A stretch of 64,000 nt of DNA. Origin: Paracoccus halophilus. Its GTDB lineage: Bacteria; Pseudomonadota; Alphaproteobacteria; Rhodobacterales; Rhodobacteraceae. Each line of letters opens with the position of its first letter. Position 1 is the stretch's first letter. The stretch is from the NCBI RefSeq assembly GCF_000763905.1, contig NZ_JRKN01000004.1:124001-188000 (forward strand), in the 5' to 3' direction. Below the pieces are notes generated by a model. It was not told where the DNA came from. It saw only the letters and a program-made list of their open reading frames with translations, and did not search any database. This document shows, one piece after another, positions 28,587 through 37,639 of the stretch. The position numbers were made by a program, and so were the translations under genes.

Positions 28587-28601
28587 GTTCCTTGAATGTT
28601 C
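28587..28601 (-). promoter_or_regulatory. SOS box (LexA operator) of lexA
   Basis: GTTC, seven bases, GTTC on the plus strand (GAAC-N7-GAAC on the minus strand) lies 34 bases upstream of the lexA start. This direct repeat is the established LexA operator type in alphaproteobacteria such as Rhodobacter and Rhizobium, differing from the E. coli palindrome. It indicates that LexA represses its own gene. Confidence 0.88.
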
Positions 28602-28655
28602 TAGACCATCGACTCCCACGCGTCAATCGCTACCGCGATTCGGGTAAAAAAGCCG

Positions 28656-29828
28656 TTAAAGCGGCAGAAATTCGACCTGCTCGCCAGCCCGGCGCGCCGG
28701 GTCATTGGCCGGACGGATCAGCAGGGCGTCGGCCTGCGCCAGAAGCCACAGCCGGGCGCTGTCCTGATCGGCAAAGGGGTCGATGCGCGGCAGCCCGTCA
28801 GCGGCCATCAGCCGGGCGCGGAGGTAATGCCGGCGGTTGCCCTCGGCTGGCAGGTCGCGCGACAGCACGGCAAGGGCGGGCTCCGGGCCGGCGGGCAGAC
28901 CCTGCATCACGCGGATCAACGGCTGCATGAACAGTTTCGCGCAGACTATTGCGGATACGGGATTTCCCGGCAATCCCAGCATGGCGGAGCTGCCCATGCG
29001 GCCGGCCATCAGCGGCCGACCGGGGCGCATTGCCAGCTTGTAGAAGGCGCGCTCCATCCCCAGATCGGCCGCGACCTTGGCGATCAGGTCGTGATCGCCG
29101 ACCGAGGCGCCGCCGATGGTGACGATCAGATCCGCCCCCTCAGATTCGGCAAAGCGGTCGCGCAGGCTCTCCTGGGTATCGCGGGCCAGCGGCAGGATAA
29201 AGGGATCGGCGCCGGCCTCGCGCGCCATGGCGGCGATGGCGATGTCGTTCGAACTGACGATCTGGCCGGGTGCCGGATCGGCGCCGGGCAGGACCAGCTC
29301 ATCCCCGCCGGCAAGGATCGCGACGCGCGGGCGCCGCGCCACGGTGACGCGCGCCACATTCATTGCCGCGATCAGCGCCAGATCCGAGGGGCGCAGCGGG
29401 CGTTTGGGTTGAAACTCGTCACCCGCTTTGAAATCATTGCCTTGCAGGCGGATATTCAGGTTTTCGCCAGCATCGGAAACGGTGATTTCGTCGCCCTTGC
29501 GCGTGACGATTTCCTGCATCACCACGCGGTCATAGGCGGCGGGAACCGGCGCGCCGGTAAAGATGCGGATGGCGCTGCCCGGGGGCGTCTCGCTCTGATA
29601 GGGCACGCCGGCGGCGGCGGTGCCGATGACCTGCAAGGGCCCGGGCAGTTCGGCCGAGCGCAGCGCATAGCCATCCATGGCCGAGGCATCGAAGGGCGGC
29701 TGCGTCAGCCGCGCGACGGCGGGCGCGGCCAGCGCGCGGCCAAGCGCGTCATGCAGGGGGATATCCTCGGTTTCCGGCGCTCGGGCCAGGCCAAGGACAA
29801 GGGCGCGGGCTTCATCGACGCTGATCAT
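28656..29828 (-). CDS. moeA: Molybdopterin molybdotransferase
   Basis: The 390-residue MoeA inserts molybdate into adenylated molybdopterin. It has the N-terminal MoeA domains (DASAMDGYALRS motif), the central MoCF-binding domain with TIGGASVGDHD and a C-terminal beta-barrel domain. GGGAGG lies a few bases from the start. It follows moaC by 12 bases in the trp-moa train. Confidence 0.95.
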   Translation of the reverse strand: MISVDEARALVLGLARAPETEDIPLHDALGRALAAPAVARLTQPPFDASAMDGYALRSAELPGPLQVIGTAAAGVPYQSETPPGSAIRIFTGAPVPAAYDRVVMQEIVTRKGDEITVSDAGENLNIRLQGNDFKAGDEFQPKRPLRPSDLALIAAMNVARVTVARRPRVAILAGGDELVLPGADPAPGQIVSSNDIAIAAMAREAGADPFILPLARDTQESLRDRFAESEGADLIVTIGGASVGDHDLIAKVAADLGMERAFYKLAMRPGRPLMAGRMGSSAMLGLPGNPVSAIVCAKLFMQPLIRVMQGLPAGPEPALAVLSRDLPAEGNRRHYLRARLMAADGLPRIDPFADQDSARLWLLAQADALLIRPANDPARRAGEQVEFLPL

Positions 29829-29840
29829 GGGGGCCTCCCT

Positions 29841-30314
29841 TCAGGGTTGGGCGCGGAACTCGCCCGATTTGCCGCCGGTCTTGGAGAGCAGCCGGATGCC
29901 TTCGATCCGCATGTCCTTTTGCGCCGCCTTGAGCATGTCATAGACGGTCAGGCAGGCGGTCGAGACGGCGGTCAGCGCCTCCATCTCGACGCCGGTCTTG
30001 CCGGTCGTGCGCACGGTGGCGGTGATGCGGATGCCGGGCAGGGCGGGATCGGGCGTCAGGTCCAGCGAGACCCTGGCGATGGGCAGCGGATGGCACAGCG
30101 GGATCAGATCCGAGGTGCGTTTCGCCCCCATGATCCCGGCCAGCCGCGCGACGCCCAGCACGTCGCCCTTGGCCGCGCCGCCCTGGGCCAGTGCCAGGGT
30201 CTCGGCGGACATGAGGACCAGCCCCTCTGCCACGGCCTCGCGCGCGGTGTCGGGCTTGGCCGAGACATCGACCATATGGGCCTGACCGCTGGCGTCGAAA
30301 TGGGTCAGGCTCAT
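29841..30314 (-). CDS. moaC: Cyclic pyranopterin monophosphate synthase
   Basis: The 157-residue MoaC converts the MoaA product to cyclic pyranopterin monophosphate, the first stable intermediate of molybdopterin synthesis. It contains the family segments [28 protein letters not shown] and the [11 protein letters not shown] block with the catalytic Lys/Asp surroundings. The ATG overlaps the trpC stop by four bases, so it is translationally coupled to tryptophan genes. Confidence 0.96.
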   Translation of the reverse strand: MSLTHFDASGQAHMVDVSAKPDTAREAVAEGLVLMSAETLALAQGGAAKGDVLGVARLAGIMGAKRTSDLIPLCHPLPIARVSLDLTPDPALPGIRITATVRTTGKTGVEMEALTAVSTACLTVYDMLKAAQKDMRIEGIRLLSKTGGKSGEFRAQP

Positions 30315-31099
30315 GTCAGGCCCAGAATATTGCGGGTGGCGGCGGTGACGTCCTGCTGCCGCATCAGGCTTTCGCCGATCAGGAAGCGTTTGACGCCTGC
30401 ATCCCCCATGCGGTCCAGATCGGCGGGTGCGAACAGCCCGCTTTCGCAGACCAGATCGCGGCCCTCGGGCACATGCGGCGCAAGCTCCAGCGTGACATCA
30501 AGGCTGACCTCGAAGGTCCTGAGGTTGCGGTTGTTTACCCCGATCAGCGGCGATTTCAGGCGCAGCGCCCGGTCCAGTTCGGCGCGGTCGTGCACCTCGA
30601 TCAGCGCATCCATGCCCCAGTGGCGGGCGGCGTCCTCAAGCTCGGCGGCCAGCATGTCATCGACCGAGGCCATGATGATCAGGATGCAATCGGCGCCCCA
30701 GGCGCGGGCCTCGGCCACCTGATAGGTGTCGTAAAGGAAGTCCTTGCGCAGCGCGGGCAGATCGCAGGCATCGCGGGCGGCGGTCAGGAAGTCCGGCGCG
30801 CCCTGAAAGCTGGGGCCGTCGGTCAGCACCGACAGGCAGGCCGCGCCGCCGGCCTGATAGGCGCGGGCCAGCGCCGGCGGGTCGAAATCGGGCCGGATCA
30901 ACCCTTTCGAAGGGCTGGCCTTCTTGATTTCGGCGATCAGCGCGTGGCCGGTCGCCGCCTTGTCGGCCAGCGCCTGTGCAAAGCCGCGCAGGGGACCGGC
31001 GGCGCGGGCCGCGGCCTCGATATCGGCCAGCGGGCGCGCGGATTTGGCGGCGGCGATTTCGTCAAGCTTGTAGGCTTTGATGCGGTCGAGGATATCCAT
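30311..31099 (-). CDS. trpC: Indole-3-glycerol phosphate synthase
   Basis: The 262-residue TIM-barrel enzyme closes the indole ring in tryptophan synthesis. It shows [13 protein letters not shown] at the first barrel strand, LRKDFLYD in the middle, IGVNNRNL and CESGLF towards the end, matching TrpC active-site strands. It is a stand-alone TrpC with no fused TrpF. It lies downstream of ung in the trpGD-ung-trpC-moaCE train. Confidence 0.96.
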   Translation of the reverse strand: MDILDRIKAYKLDEIAAAKSARPLADIEAAARAAGPLRGFAQALADKAATGHALIAEIKKASPSKGLIRPDFDPPALARAYQAGGAACLSVLTDGPSFQGAPDFLTAARDACDLPALRKDFLYDTYQVAEARAWGADCILIIMASVDDMLAAELEDAARHWGMDALIEVHDRAELDRALRLKSPLIGVNNRNLRTFEVSLDVTLELAPHVPEGRDLVCESGLFAPADLDRMGDAGVKRFLIGESLMRQQDVTAATRNILGLT

Positions 31100-31108
31100 G
31101 GTTTCGGT

Positions 31109-31777
31109 TTACTCCGCAGCGGCCTGTTCGGAAAGGGCCCAGTCGACGGGCATTTCGCCGCGTTCGCGCAGCCAGTCGTTCACCCGGCTGAACGGGCGCG
31201 AGCCAAGGAACCCCCGCCGTGCCGACAGGGGCGAGGGATGGGCGGTTTCGATCACCAGATCGCCGTCGCGCGGCAGGCCCGCCAGTGCCTTTTGCGCATG
31301 CCCGCCCCACAGGATGAAAGCCAGCGGCCGCTGGGCCTGCGCGCGCTCCACGACCTGTCGCACCAGCCGGTCCCAGCCCCATTTCGCATGCACCCCCGCC
31401 TGACCGGGCAGCACGGAAAGCGAGCTGTTCAGCAGCAGAACCCCTTGCCGCGCCCAATGCGACAGATCGCCATTGGGGGGTGCCGCGCCGATATCGTCGC
31501 GCAGCTCGGCATAGATATTCTTCAGCGAACGCGGCAGCGCGGTTTCCGGCGTGACCGAAAAGGCCAGCCCATTGGCATGGCCCGGCGTCGGATAGGGATC
31601 CTGACCCAGAATGACCACGCGCGCGGCCTGGGGCGGGGTCAGGTCCAGCGCGGCAAAGACGCGGGCGGGGCCGGGCAGCCAGTCCTGATCCGCCAGTCGC
31701 TCCGATATTCCCGGCCAGTCCTTGCGGAAAAACGGCAGATCGGCCCATGCCGGCGGGATCGCGATGCCCTGCGCCAT
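31109..31777 (-). CDS. ung: Uracil-DNA glycosylase
   Basis: A 222-residue family 1 UDG with the water-activating motif GQDPYPTPGHANGLAFS (catalytic Asp60), the LLLNSSLSV segment and the C-terminal HPSPLSARRGF loop that inserts into the DNA minor groove. It removes uracil from DNA. It lies between trpD (three-base gap) and trpC (nine-base gap), so a repair gene is embedded in an amino acid operon. Codon use does not look foreign. Confidence 0.95.
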   Translation of the reverse strand: MAQGIAIPPAWADLPFFRKDWPGISERLADQDWLPGPARVFAALDLTPPQAARVVILGQDPYPTPGHANGLAFSVTPETALPRSLKNIYAELRDDIGAAPPNGDLSHWARQGVLLLNSSLSVLPGQAGVHAKWGWDRLVRQVVERAQAQRPLAFILWGGHAQKALAGLPRDGDLVIETAHPSPLSARRGFLGSRPFSRVNDWLRERGEMPVDWALSEQAAAE

Positions 31778-31780
31778 GGA

Positions 31781-32815
31781 TCAGGCCTGTGGCTCGGGCG
31801 CGCCGACCATGGCGACCAGCGCCTCCAGCCGCGCCTGCGCGGCGCCGCTGTCGATGGCCTCGGCGGCACGCTCGGCGCCTTCGCGCAGATCTGCGGCCTT
31901 GCCCGCGATCAGCAGCGCGGCGGCCGCGTTCAGCAGCACCGCATCGCGATAGGCGCCCTTTTCGCCGGCCAGCAGCGCGCGCAGCGCGGCGGCGTTCAGG
32001 GCGGGGTCGCCGCCCAGCACCGCCTCGAACGGATGGGTGGGCAGGCCGGCATCCTCGGGCGTGATCTCGAATTCGGCGATCTCGCCATCCTTCAACTGCG
32101 CGACCCAGGTCGGCCCGGCGATCGAGATTTCATCCGTGCCATCGCTGCCATGGACCATCCAGACCGTTTCCGATCCCAGCTCGCGCAGGGTCTCGGCCAT
32201 GGGGCGGTTCCAGACCCGGTCGAAGGTGCCGGTCAGCTGCCGCCGCACGCCGCCGGGATTGGTCAGCGGCCCCAGCAGGTTGAACAGGGTGCGCGTGCCC
32301 AGTTCCGCCCGCGCCGGGCCGACATGGCGCATGGCGGGGTGGTGCATGGGCGCCATCATGAAGCAGATGCCGGTCTGCGCCAGCGCCTGTTCGGCGATCT
32401 CGGGCGTGGCCATCACGTTCAGGCCCAGATGGGTCAGCGCATCGGCGGAACCGGATTTCGACGACAGGTTGCGGTTGCCGTGCTTGGCCACCGGCACGCC
32501 CGCGCCCGCCACCACAAAGGCCGTCGCGGTCGAGATGTTCAGCGTGCCCTTGCCGTCGCCGCCGGTGCCGACGATATCCATCGCATCCGCCGGCGCCTCG
32601 ATGCGGTTCATGCGATTGCGCATGGCGCGGGCGGCGGCGGCGATCTCGTCCACGGTTTCGCCGCGCACGCGCAGCGCCATCAGCAGCCCGCCGATCTGGG
32701 CGGGGGTCGCGGCGCCCTCGAACAGGGCGTTGAAGGCGGCCTCGGCCTCGGCCCCGGTCAGGGGACGGCTGGCGGCAAGGCCGATCAGTGGGCGGATATC
32801 GGTCGCGCCGCTCAT
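31781..32815 (-). CDS. trpD: Anthranilate phosphoribosyltransferase
   Basis: The 344-residue TrpD transfers phosphoribose from PRPP to anthranilate. The PRPP-binding motif [19 protein letters not shown] and the [17 protein letters not shown] segment are clear. Its start overlaps the trpG stop by four bases. Confidence 0.96.
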   Translation of the reverse strand: MSGATDIRPLIGLAASRPLTGAEAEAAFNALFEGAATPAQIGGLLMALRVRGETVDEIAAAARAMRNRMNRIEAPADAMDIVGTGGDGKGTLNISTATAFVVAGAGVPVAKHGNRNLSSKSGSADALTHLGLNVMATPEIAEQALAQTGICFMMAPMHHPAMRHVGPARAELGTRTLFNLLGPLTNPGGVRRQLTGTFDRVWNRPMAETLRELGSETVWMVHGSDGTDEISIAGPTWVAQLKDGEIAEFEITPEDAGLPTHPFEAVLGGDPALNAAALRALLAGEKGAYRDAVLLNAAAALLIAGKAADLREGAERAAEAIDSGAAQARLEALVAMVGAPEPQA

Positions 32816-33402
32816 GCGGCGCGGTCCAGATTGCCGCAGCGGCGCAGGAAATTGCGGATCATGTCGTGGCCATGTTCCGAGGCGATGGATTCGGGGTGGA
32901 ACTGCACCCCCTCGATGGGCAGGGTTCGGTGGACCAGCCCCATGATCGTGTCGTCCGCCGTGGTGGCGGTGACGCGCAGGCAGTCGGGCAGTGATTCCGG
33001 CTCGACCGTCAGCGAATGATAGCGCGTCGCGGTCAGGGGCGAGGGCAGGCCGGCGAAGACCCCGGTGCCGTCATGGCTGATCGCATCGGTCTTGCCATGC
33101 ACGATTTCGCGCGCGCGCACGACCTTGCCGCCAAAGGCCTCGCCGATCGCCTGATGGCCCAGGCAGACGCCCAGCAGCGGCAGGCCGCGTTCCGCCACCG
33201 CCCGGATCAGCGGCACGATGATGCCGGCCTGCGCGGGGGTGCATGGCCCGGGCGAGATGACGATGCCCTGCGCGCCCATCCCAAGCGCCCCGTCCACGTC
33301 CAGCGCGTCATTGCGGCGCACGACCACATCCGCGCCCGCCTCGCCCAGATAATGCACGAGGTTCCAGGTGAAGCTGTCGTAATTGTCGATGAGCAGGATC
33401 AT
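32812..33402 (-). CDS. trpG: Anthranilate synthase component II (glutamine amidotransferase)
   Basis: A 196-residue class I amidotransferase with the opening [15 protein letters not shown], nucleophile Cys80 in LLGVCLGHQ and the His/Glu pair in GVQFHPESI. With TrpE it makes anthranilate; the same type of subunit can also serve PabB. Start 33402 is supported by AAGG upstream; a second in-frame ATG at 33417 lacks a site. It is the first gene of the trp train and diverges from the gene at 33541. No Trp-rich leader peptide was seen upstream. Confidence 0.95.
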   Translation of the reverse strand: MILLIDNYDSFTWNLVHYLGEAGADVVVRRNDALDVDGALGMGAQGIVISPGPCTPAQAGIIVPLIRAVAERGLPLLGVCLGHQAIGEAFGGKVVRAREIVHGKTDAISHDGTGVFAGLPSPLTATRYHSLTVEPESLPDCLRVTATTADDTIMGLVHRTLPIEGVQFHPESIASEHGHDMIRNFLRRCGNLDRAA

Positions 33403-33540
33403 GGAGGCGCCTTGCATTGGGGGGTGAACCCCGGGAAAACTGCCGTTATAGATGGGCTAAAGCCTTGCCGGGGGTCAAGCCCGCAGGGCAAGAAAAACAG
33501 GCGTGCATGCGCGCCCTCACGCGGCAGGACAAGGCGAGCT

Positions 33541-34389
33541 ATGGCAAAAGGATTCGCGGCGGGGCTGATTCAGGGTGCCGTGATCTGCGGTGCGGGTCTG
33601 GTGGTGCTGTCGCTTGCCATGCCGCAGCCGCCGCGCCCGTCCGGGCTGGCGGACGTGCCTGTGGCGGAGCTCGCGACCGGCGCCGAAAACCCGGCAGCGG
33701 GCAGCCGCGCGACCGAGACGCTGTCCGTGCCCGCCGGCTCGGAATTCGCGCGCGGCACCGATATGCAGCCGCAGCCGCCGCAGCCTCTGACCGCCGCCCC
33801 CCGGCTTGCCAGCCCCCCCGTGGTCGCGGCCCCCGCCGATGAGATCGCCCCCGAGGCGGCCGAGACCGAGCGCCAGCGCCCCGAGGCGCGCGGCGAGGCT
33901 CCGGCCGCGCCCGCGATCACCCTGCGCGCGCCCGAGCCCGTCGCTCTGCCCGATGCCGCGGACAAGGCGCCGGTGCCGCTGGCGCTGCCGGGCAGGGTGG
34001 TGGTGCCGACGCCCGACCGCGCGCCCGAAAGCGGCCTGTCCGATCCGGGCCTGCCCCGGCCGACCGCGCCGCGGGCCGGTCAGGCAGGGCAGGCGGATGC
34101 GGCGCCGGTCCTGTCGCGGCCCGAAACTCCGCCAGAAATTCGGCCCGAACCGCAGCCCGAGCCGGCCGAAGCCGTTGCCGGGCTTGCGGCGCCCGCGCCG
34201 GCGCCGCTGCCCGCCGTTCAGGCCCGCCCCGCCCCGGATCCGCAGCGCGAATCGGCGCCGCTGCCCGTCGCCGTTACGCCCGAGGCCCCGCCCGCATCCC
34301 AGACCGCATCCCCGCCCGCAACCGCGCCGGGATCGGGCTTCGATCTGTCGCTGCCGCCGGGCCTCGGCGATCTGCGCCTGAACGACTAG
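33541..34389 (+). CDS. Membrane-anchored Pro/Ala-rich protein of unknown function
   Basis: The 282-residue product has one N-terminal hydrophobic helix (MAKGFAAGLIQGAVICGAGLVVLSLAMPQP), then more than 200 residues of low-complexity Pro/Ala/Glu-rich sequence. It ends abruptly in FDLSLPPGLGDLRLND. The N-terminus and disordered linker resemble the front part of the divergent polysaccharide deacetylase (YibQ-like) proteins of Rhodobacteraceae, but no deacetylase domain follows; the next gene is an aminotransferase. So it is either a truncated relative or a distinct anchored linker protein. Function not assigned. Confidence 0.6.
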   Translation: MAKGFAAGLIQGAVICGAGLVVLSLAMPQPPRPSGLADVPVAELATGAENPAAGSRATETLSVPAGSEFARGTDMQPQPPQPLTAAPRLASPPVVAAPADEIAPEAAETERQRPEARGEAPAAPAITLRAPEPVALPDAADKAPVPLALPGRVVVPTPDRAPESGLSDPGLPRPTAPRAGQAGQADAAPVLSRPETPPEIRPEPQPEPAEAVAGLAAPAPAPLPAVQARPAPDPQRESAPLPVAVTPEAPPASQTASPPATAPGSGFDLSLPPGLGDLRLND

Positions 34390-34402
34390 CCCCGGACACG
34401 CC

Positions 34403-35578
34403 ATGCCAGCCATCAATCCCGCCCTTGCCTCGACCTTCCGGCCGCCAGTCATGGAGGCGCGCCGCTGGATCGAGGGGGTCAGCTTTCCGCCCGAGCGCCC
34501 GCTGATCAATCTCAGCCAGGCGGCGCCGGTCGCGCCGCCGCCCGAACCCCTGCGCCGCGCCATGGCCGAGGCGGCGCTGAACCGCGCGGACGCGCATCTT
34601 TACGGTCCCGTGCTGGGCCGGGCGGAGCTGCGCGAGGCCGTCGCCCGCGAATGGTCCCGCGCCTATGGCGGCGCCATCCGCAGCGATGAGGTCGCGATCA
34701 CCCAGGGCTGCAACCAGGCCTTTTGCGCCGCGATCCAGTCGCTGGCCGGGCCGGGCGACGAGGTGATCCTGCCGCTGCCCTGGTATTTCAACCACAAGAT
34801 GTGGCTGGACATGCAGGGCATCCGCACGGTCGGGCTGCATTGCGGGCAGGACATGATCCCCGATGCCGAGACCGCCGCCGCGCTGGTCAGTGACCGCACC
34901 CGCGCCATCGTGCTGGTCAGCCCCAACAACCCGTCGGGCGCGGAATATCCGGCCGAAACCCTGCGCGCATTCCGCGATCTGGCGCGCGAACGCGGGCTGG
35001 CGCTGATCCTGGACGAGACCTATCGCGATTTTGATAGCCGCGAGGGCGCGCCGCATGATCTGTTCGCCGATCCCGACTGGGGCGAGGTGCTGATCCATCT
35101 CTACAGCTTCTCCAAGGCCTACCGGCTGACCGGGCATCGCGTGGGCGCGCTGATCACCGGCCCCGCCCGCATGGTCGAGATCGAGAAATTCCTGGATACC
35201 GTCGCCATCTGCGCCGGCCAGCTTGGCCAGATCGGCGCCGCCTGGGGCATGGCGAACCTGCGCGACTGGCTGGCCGGCGAGCGGGCCGAGATCCTTGCCC
35301 GGCGCGATGCCATGGCCAGCGGCATGGCCGGGCTTGACGGCTGGCGCGTCAAGGGCTGCGGTGCCTATTTCGCCTGGGTCGAACACCCCTATCGGATGGG
35401 CTCGGCCGAGCTGGCGCGGCGGCTGGTCCATGAGGCCGGCGTACTGCTGTTGCCGGGCACCATGTTCATGCCCGAGGGGGATGCGCAGGCGTCGCGGCAT
35501 CTGCGCATCGCCTTTGCCAATGCCGATCGGGTCGGGATCGCGGCGCTGTTGCAGCGGCTTGCGGCATTTCGACCCTGA
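34403..35578 (+). CDS. Aminotransferase class I/II (aspartate aminotransferase-like)
   Basis: A 391-residue fold-type I PLP enzyme. Visible are the SPNNPSG motif (residues 173-179), Asp204 and Tyr207 of LDETYRD, and the Schiff-base Lys238 in YSFSKAYRLTGHRVG. The substrate cannot be set from sequence; the general layout is that of subgroup I-gamma aspartate or aromatic aminotransferases. It starts 14 bases after the anchored protein gene, so they may be cotranscribed. Confidence 0.88.
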   Translation: MPAINPALASTFRPPVMEARRWIEGVSFPPERPLINLSQAAPVAPPPEPLRRAMAEAALNRADAHLYGPVLGRAELREAVAREWSRAYGGAIRSDEVAITQGCNQAFCAAIQSLAGPGDEVILPLPWYFNHKMWLDMQGIRTVGLHCGQDMIPDAETAAALVSDRTRAIVLVSPNNPSGAEYPAETLRAFRDLARERGLALILDETYRDFDSREGAPHDLFADPDWGEVLIHLYSFSKAYRLTGHRVGALITGPARMVEIEKFLDTVAICAGQLGQIGAAWGMANLRDWLAGERAEILARRDAMASGMAGLDGWRVKGCGAYFAWVEHPYRMGSAELARRLVHEAGVLLLPGTMFMPEGDAQASRHLRIAFANADRVGIAALLQRLAAFRP

Positions 35579-35698
35579 AAAACCCGCCTCTGCCCCGCGC
35601 GGCCTGCCGTCACGGCCGCGATCGCGACACTTGCCGCCGGGGCGATGGCACCCTAAAGACTTGGCACAAGAATGAAATCATGACGAGGCAGCGACAAG

Positions 35699-37639
35699 AT
35701 GCGCGGCAAGGGCAGATCGACCATCGTGTGGGTGCTGATGGGGATGCTGATACTGGGATTGGGCGGCTTTGGCGTGACCAATTTCTCGGGCGGGAGCACG
35801 GATATCGGCGCGGTCGGGCAGGTCGAGGTGACCTCGGACGATTACCGGCGCATGCTGAATGCCGAAATGCAGGAATTCGCCGCCCGCACCGGCCGCCAGC
35901 TCAGCCCCGCCGAGGCGCGCGCCATCGGCATCGAGCAATCGGCGCTCGCGCGTCTTTTCACCGCCGCCGCGCTTGAGAACGAGGCCAGGCAGATCGGCGT
36001 TTCGGTCGGCGACCAGCCGGTGCTGAAACAGATCGCCGCCGATCCGGGATTTCGCGGGCTGAGCGGGAATTTCGACCGCGAGGTCTATGCCGACGAGTTG
36101 CGGCGTCTGGGCTATACCGAGGCCGAATACGAACATGACCTGCGCATGGACGAGGCGCGCTCGATCCTGCTGCGCGCGGCGCTGGCCGGCGTGGTCGCGC
36201 CGCAGCCGGTGACCTCGCTGACCCAGGGCTGGCTGCTGGAGACGCGCGACATACATTGGCGCGAATTGACCGCCGAGGATCTGCCGGAGCCGATCGCGCA
36301 GCCCGATGACGCCACGCTGGAGGCCTGGCATCAGGCCAATGCCGACCGCTTCACCTCGCCCGAGATCCGCAAGATCACCTTTGCCTGGCTCACGCCCGAG
36401 ATGCTGGAAGCCGAGGTCGAGGTGAACGAGGAGGCCCTGCGCGACCTTTATGACAGTCGCATCGCGGATTACCGGCAGCCCGAGCGCCGGATGGTGGAGC
36501 GTCTGGTCTTTCCGACCATGGCCGCCGCCGAGGATGCCAGGGCGCGGCTCGACCGCGGCGAAGCCACCTTTGAGGAACTGGCCGCCGAGCGCGGGCTGAC
36601 GCTTGAGGATATCGACCTGGGCGAGGTTGCCGAGGCCGATCTGGGCGCGGCGGGCGCGGCGGTCTTCGCGCTGGACGCGCCCGGCATCGCCGGGCCGGCC
36701 AGTTCCGATCTGGGTCCGGCCCTGTTCTCGATGAATGCGATCCTCGAACCGGTGGACATCCCCTATGAGCAGGCGCGCGCCGATCTGCGCCTTGAGGCGG
36801 CCGTGGATCGCGCCCGCCGCGAAATCGAGGACAGCGCCAGTGATTTTTCCGACCGGCTGGCGGGCGGCGCCACGCTTGAGGATCTGGCCGATGAGACGCC
36901 GATGGAGCTGGGCAGGATCGACTGGACGGCGAATGCCGAAGCCGATCCGGGCGGCATCGACGCCTATCCGGAATTCCGCGAAAAGGCGGCCCAGATCACC
37001 GAGCGCGACTTTCCCGAACTCTTCGAGCTCGAGGATGGCGGCGTCTTCGCGCTGCGGCTGGATGCGATCGAGCCGCCGGCGCTGATCCCCTTTGCCGAGG
37101 TCCGCGACCGGGTGGCCGAGGACTGGACCCGCAACGAGACCATTCGCCAGCTTCGGGTCCTTGCCGAGGAGCAGCGCGTCCGCGCCGATGCCGTCGCCCA
37201 GCCGGTGATCGAGCCGGCGCAGACCGCCGCCACGGATCCGGTCGCGCAGGCGGCCGGGGTGATGGTCGATACACCCGCAAGCGCAGAGGAACCCGGGCAG
37301 GCGCTCGGGCCCGGTCAGGCCGAGATCGGGCTGGAACGCGGCGGTTTCATCGCCGATGTGCCGCAGGAGGTCGTGACCCAGGCCTTCGAGATCGCCGAGC
37401 CCGGCCAGACCGAGATCGTCGATGCCGCGGGCCGGGTCTTTCTGGTCACGCTGGACGCGGTGCATCCGGCCGAAACCGACAGCGAGGAGGCCCGGCAGGT
37501 GCGCGACGGAATCGAGGCACGCCTGGCCGATTCCATGCGCCAGGATGTGTTTGAATATTTCACCCGCGCCTTGCAGACGCAGGGCGGCGTGACCCTGAAC
37601 CAGACCGCGATCGATGCGGAGAATGCGCGGCTGCAATAA
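35699..37639 (+). CDS. ppiD: PpiD/SurA-type periplasmic foldase (peptidyl-prolyl isomerase)
   Basis: The 646-residue protein has an N-terminal membrane anchor (STIVWVLMGMLILGLGGFG), a SurA_N-like helical chaperone segment (about 40-200), and a degenerate parvulin-type region (about 250-400), ending in a charged tail. PpiD-type foldases act at the periplasmic side of SecYEG on newly secreted proteins. The parvulin motifs are weak, so isomerase activity may be lost. Its stop codon overlaps the trpE start (TAATG), coupling it to tryptophan synthesis. Confidence 0.85.
   Translation: MRGKGRSTIVWVLMGMLILGLGGFGVTNFSGGSTDIGAVGQVEVTSDDYRRMLNAEMQEFAARTGRQLSPAEARAIGIEQSALARLFTAAALENEARQIGVSVGDQPVLKQIAADPGFRGLSGNFDREVYADELRRLGYTEAEYEHDLRMDEARSILLRAALAGVVAPQPVTSLTQGWLLETRDIHWRELTAEDLPEPIAQPDDATLEAWHQANADRFTSPEIRKITFAWLTPEMLEAEVEVNEEALRDLYDSRIADYRQPERRMVERLVFPTMAAAEDARARLDRGEATFEELAAERGLTLEDIDLGEVAEADLGAAGAAVFALDAPGIAGPASSDLGPALFSMNAILEPVDIPYEQARADLRLEAAVDRARREIEDSASDFSDRLAGGATLEDLADETPMELGRIDWTANAEADPGGIDAYPEFREKAAQITERDFPELFELEDGGVFALRLDAIEPPALIPFAEVRDRVAEDWTRNETIRQLRVLAEEQRVRADAVAQPVIEPAQTAATDPVAQAAGVMVDTPASAEEPGQALGPGQAEIGLERGGFIADVPQEVVTQAFEIAEPGQTEIVDAAGRVFLVTLDAVHPAETDSEEARQVRDGIEARLADSMRQDVFEYFTRALQTQGGVTLNQTAIDAENARLQ

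Noticed and set aside
35678..37636. A 652-residue frame antisense to ppiD
   Set aside because: Shadow of the real gene; composition is rich in Gly, Arg, His and Gln and lacks recognisable domains.
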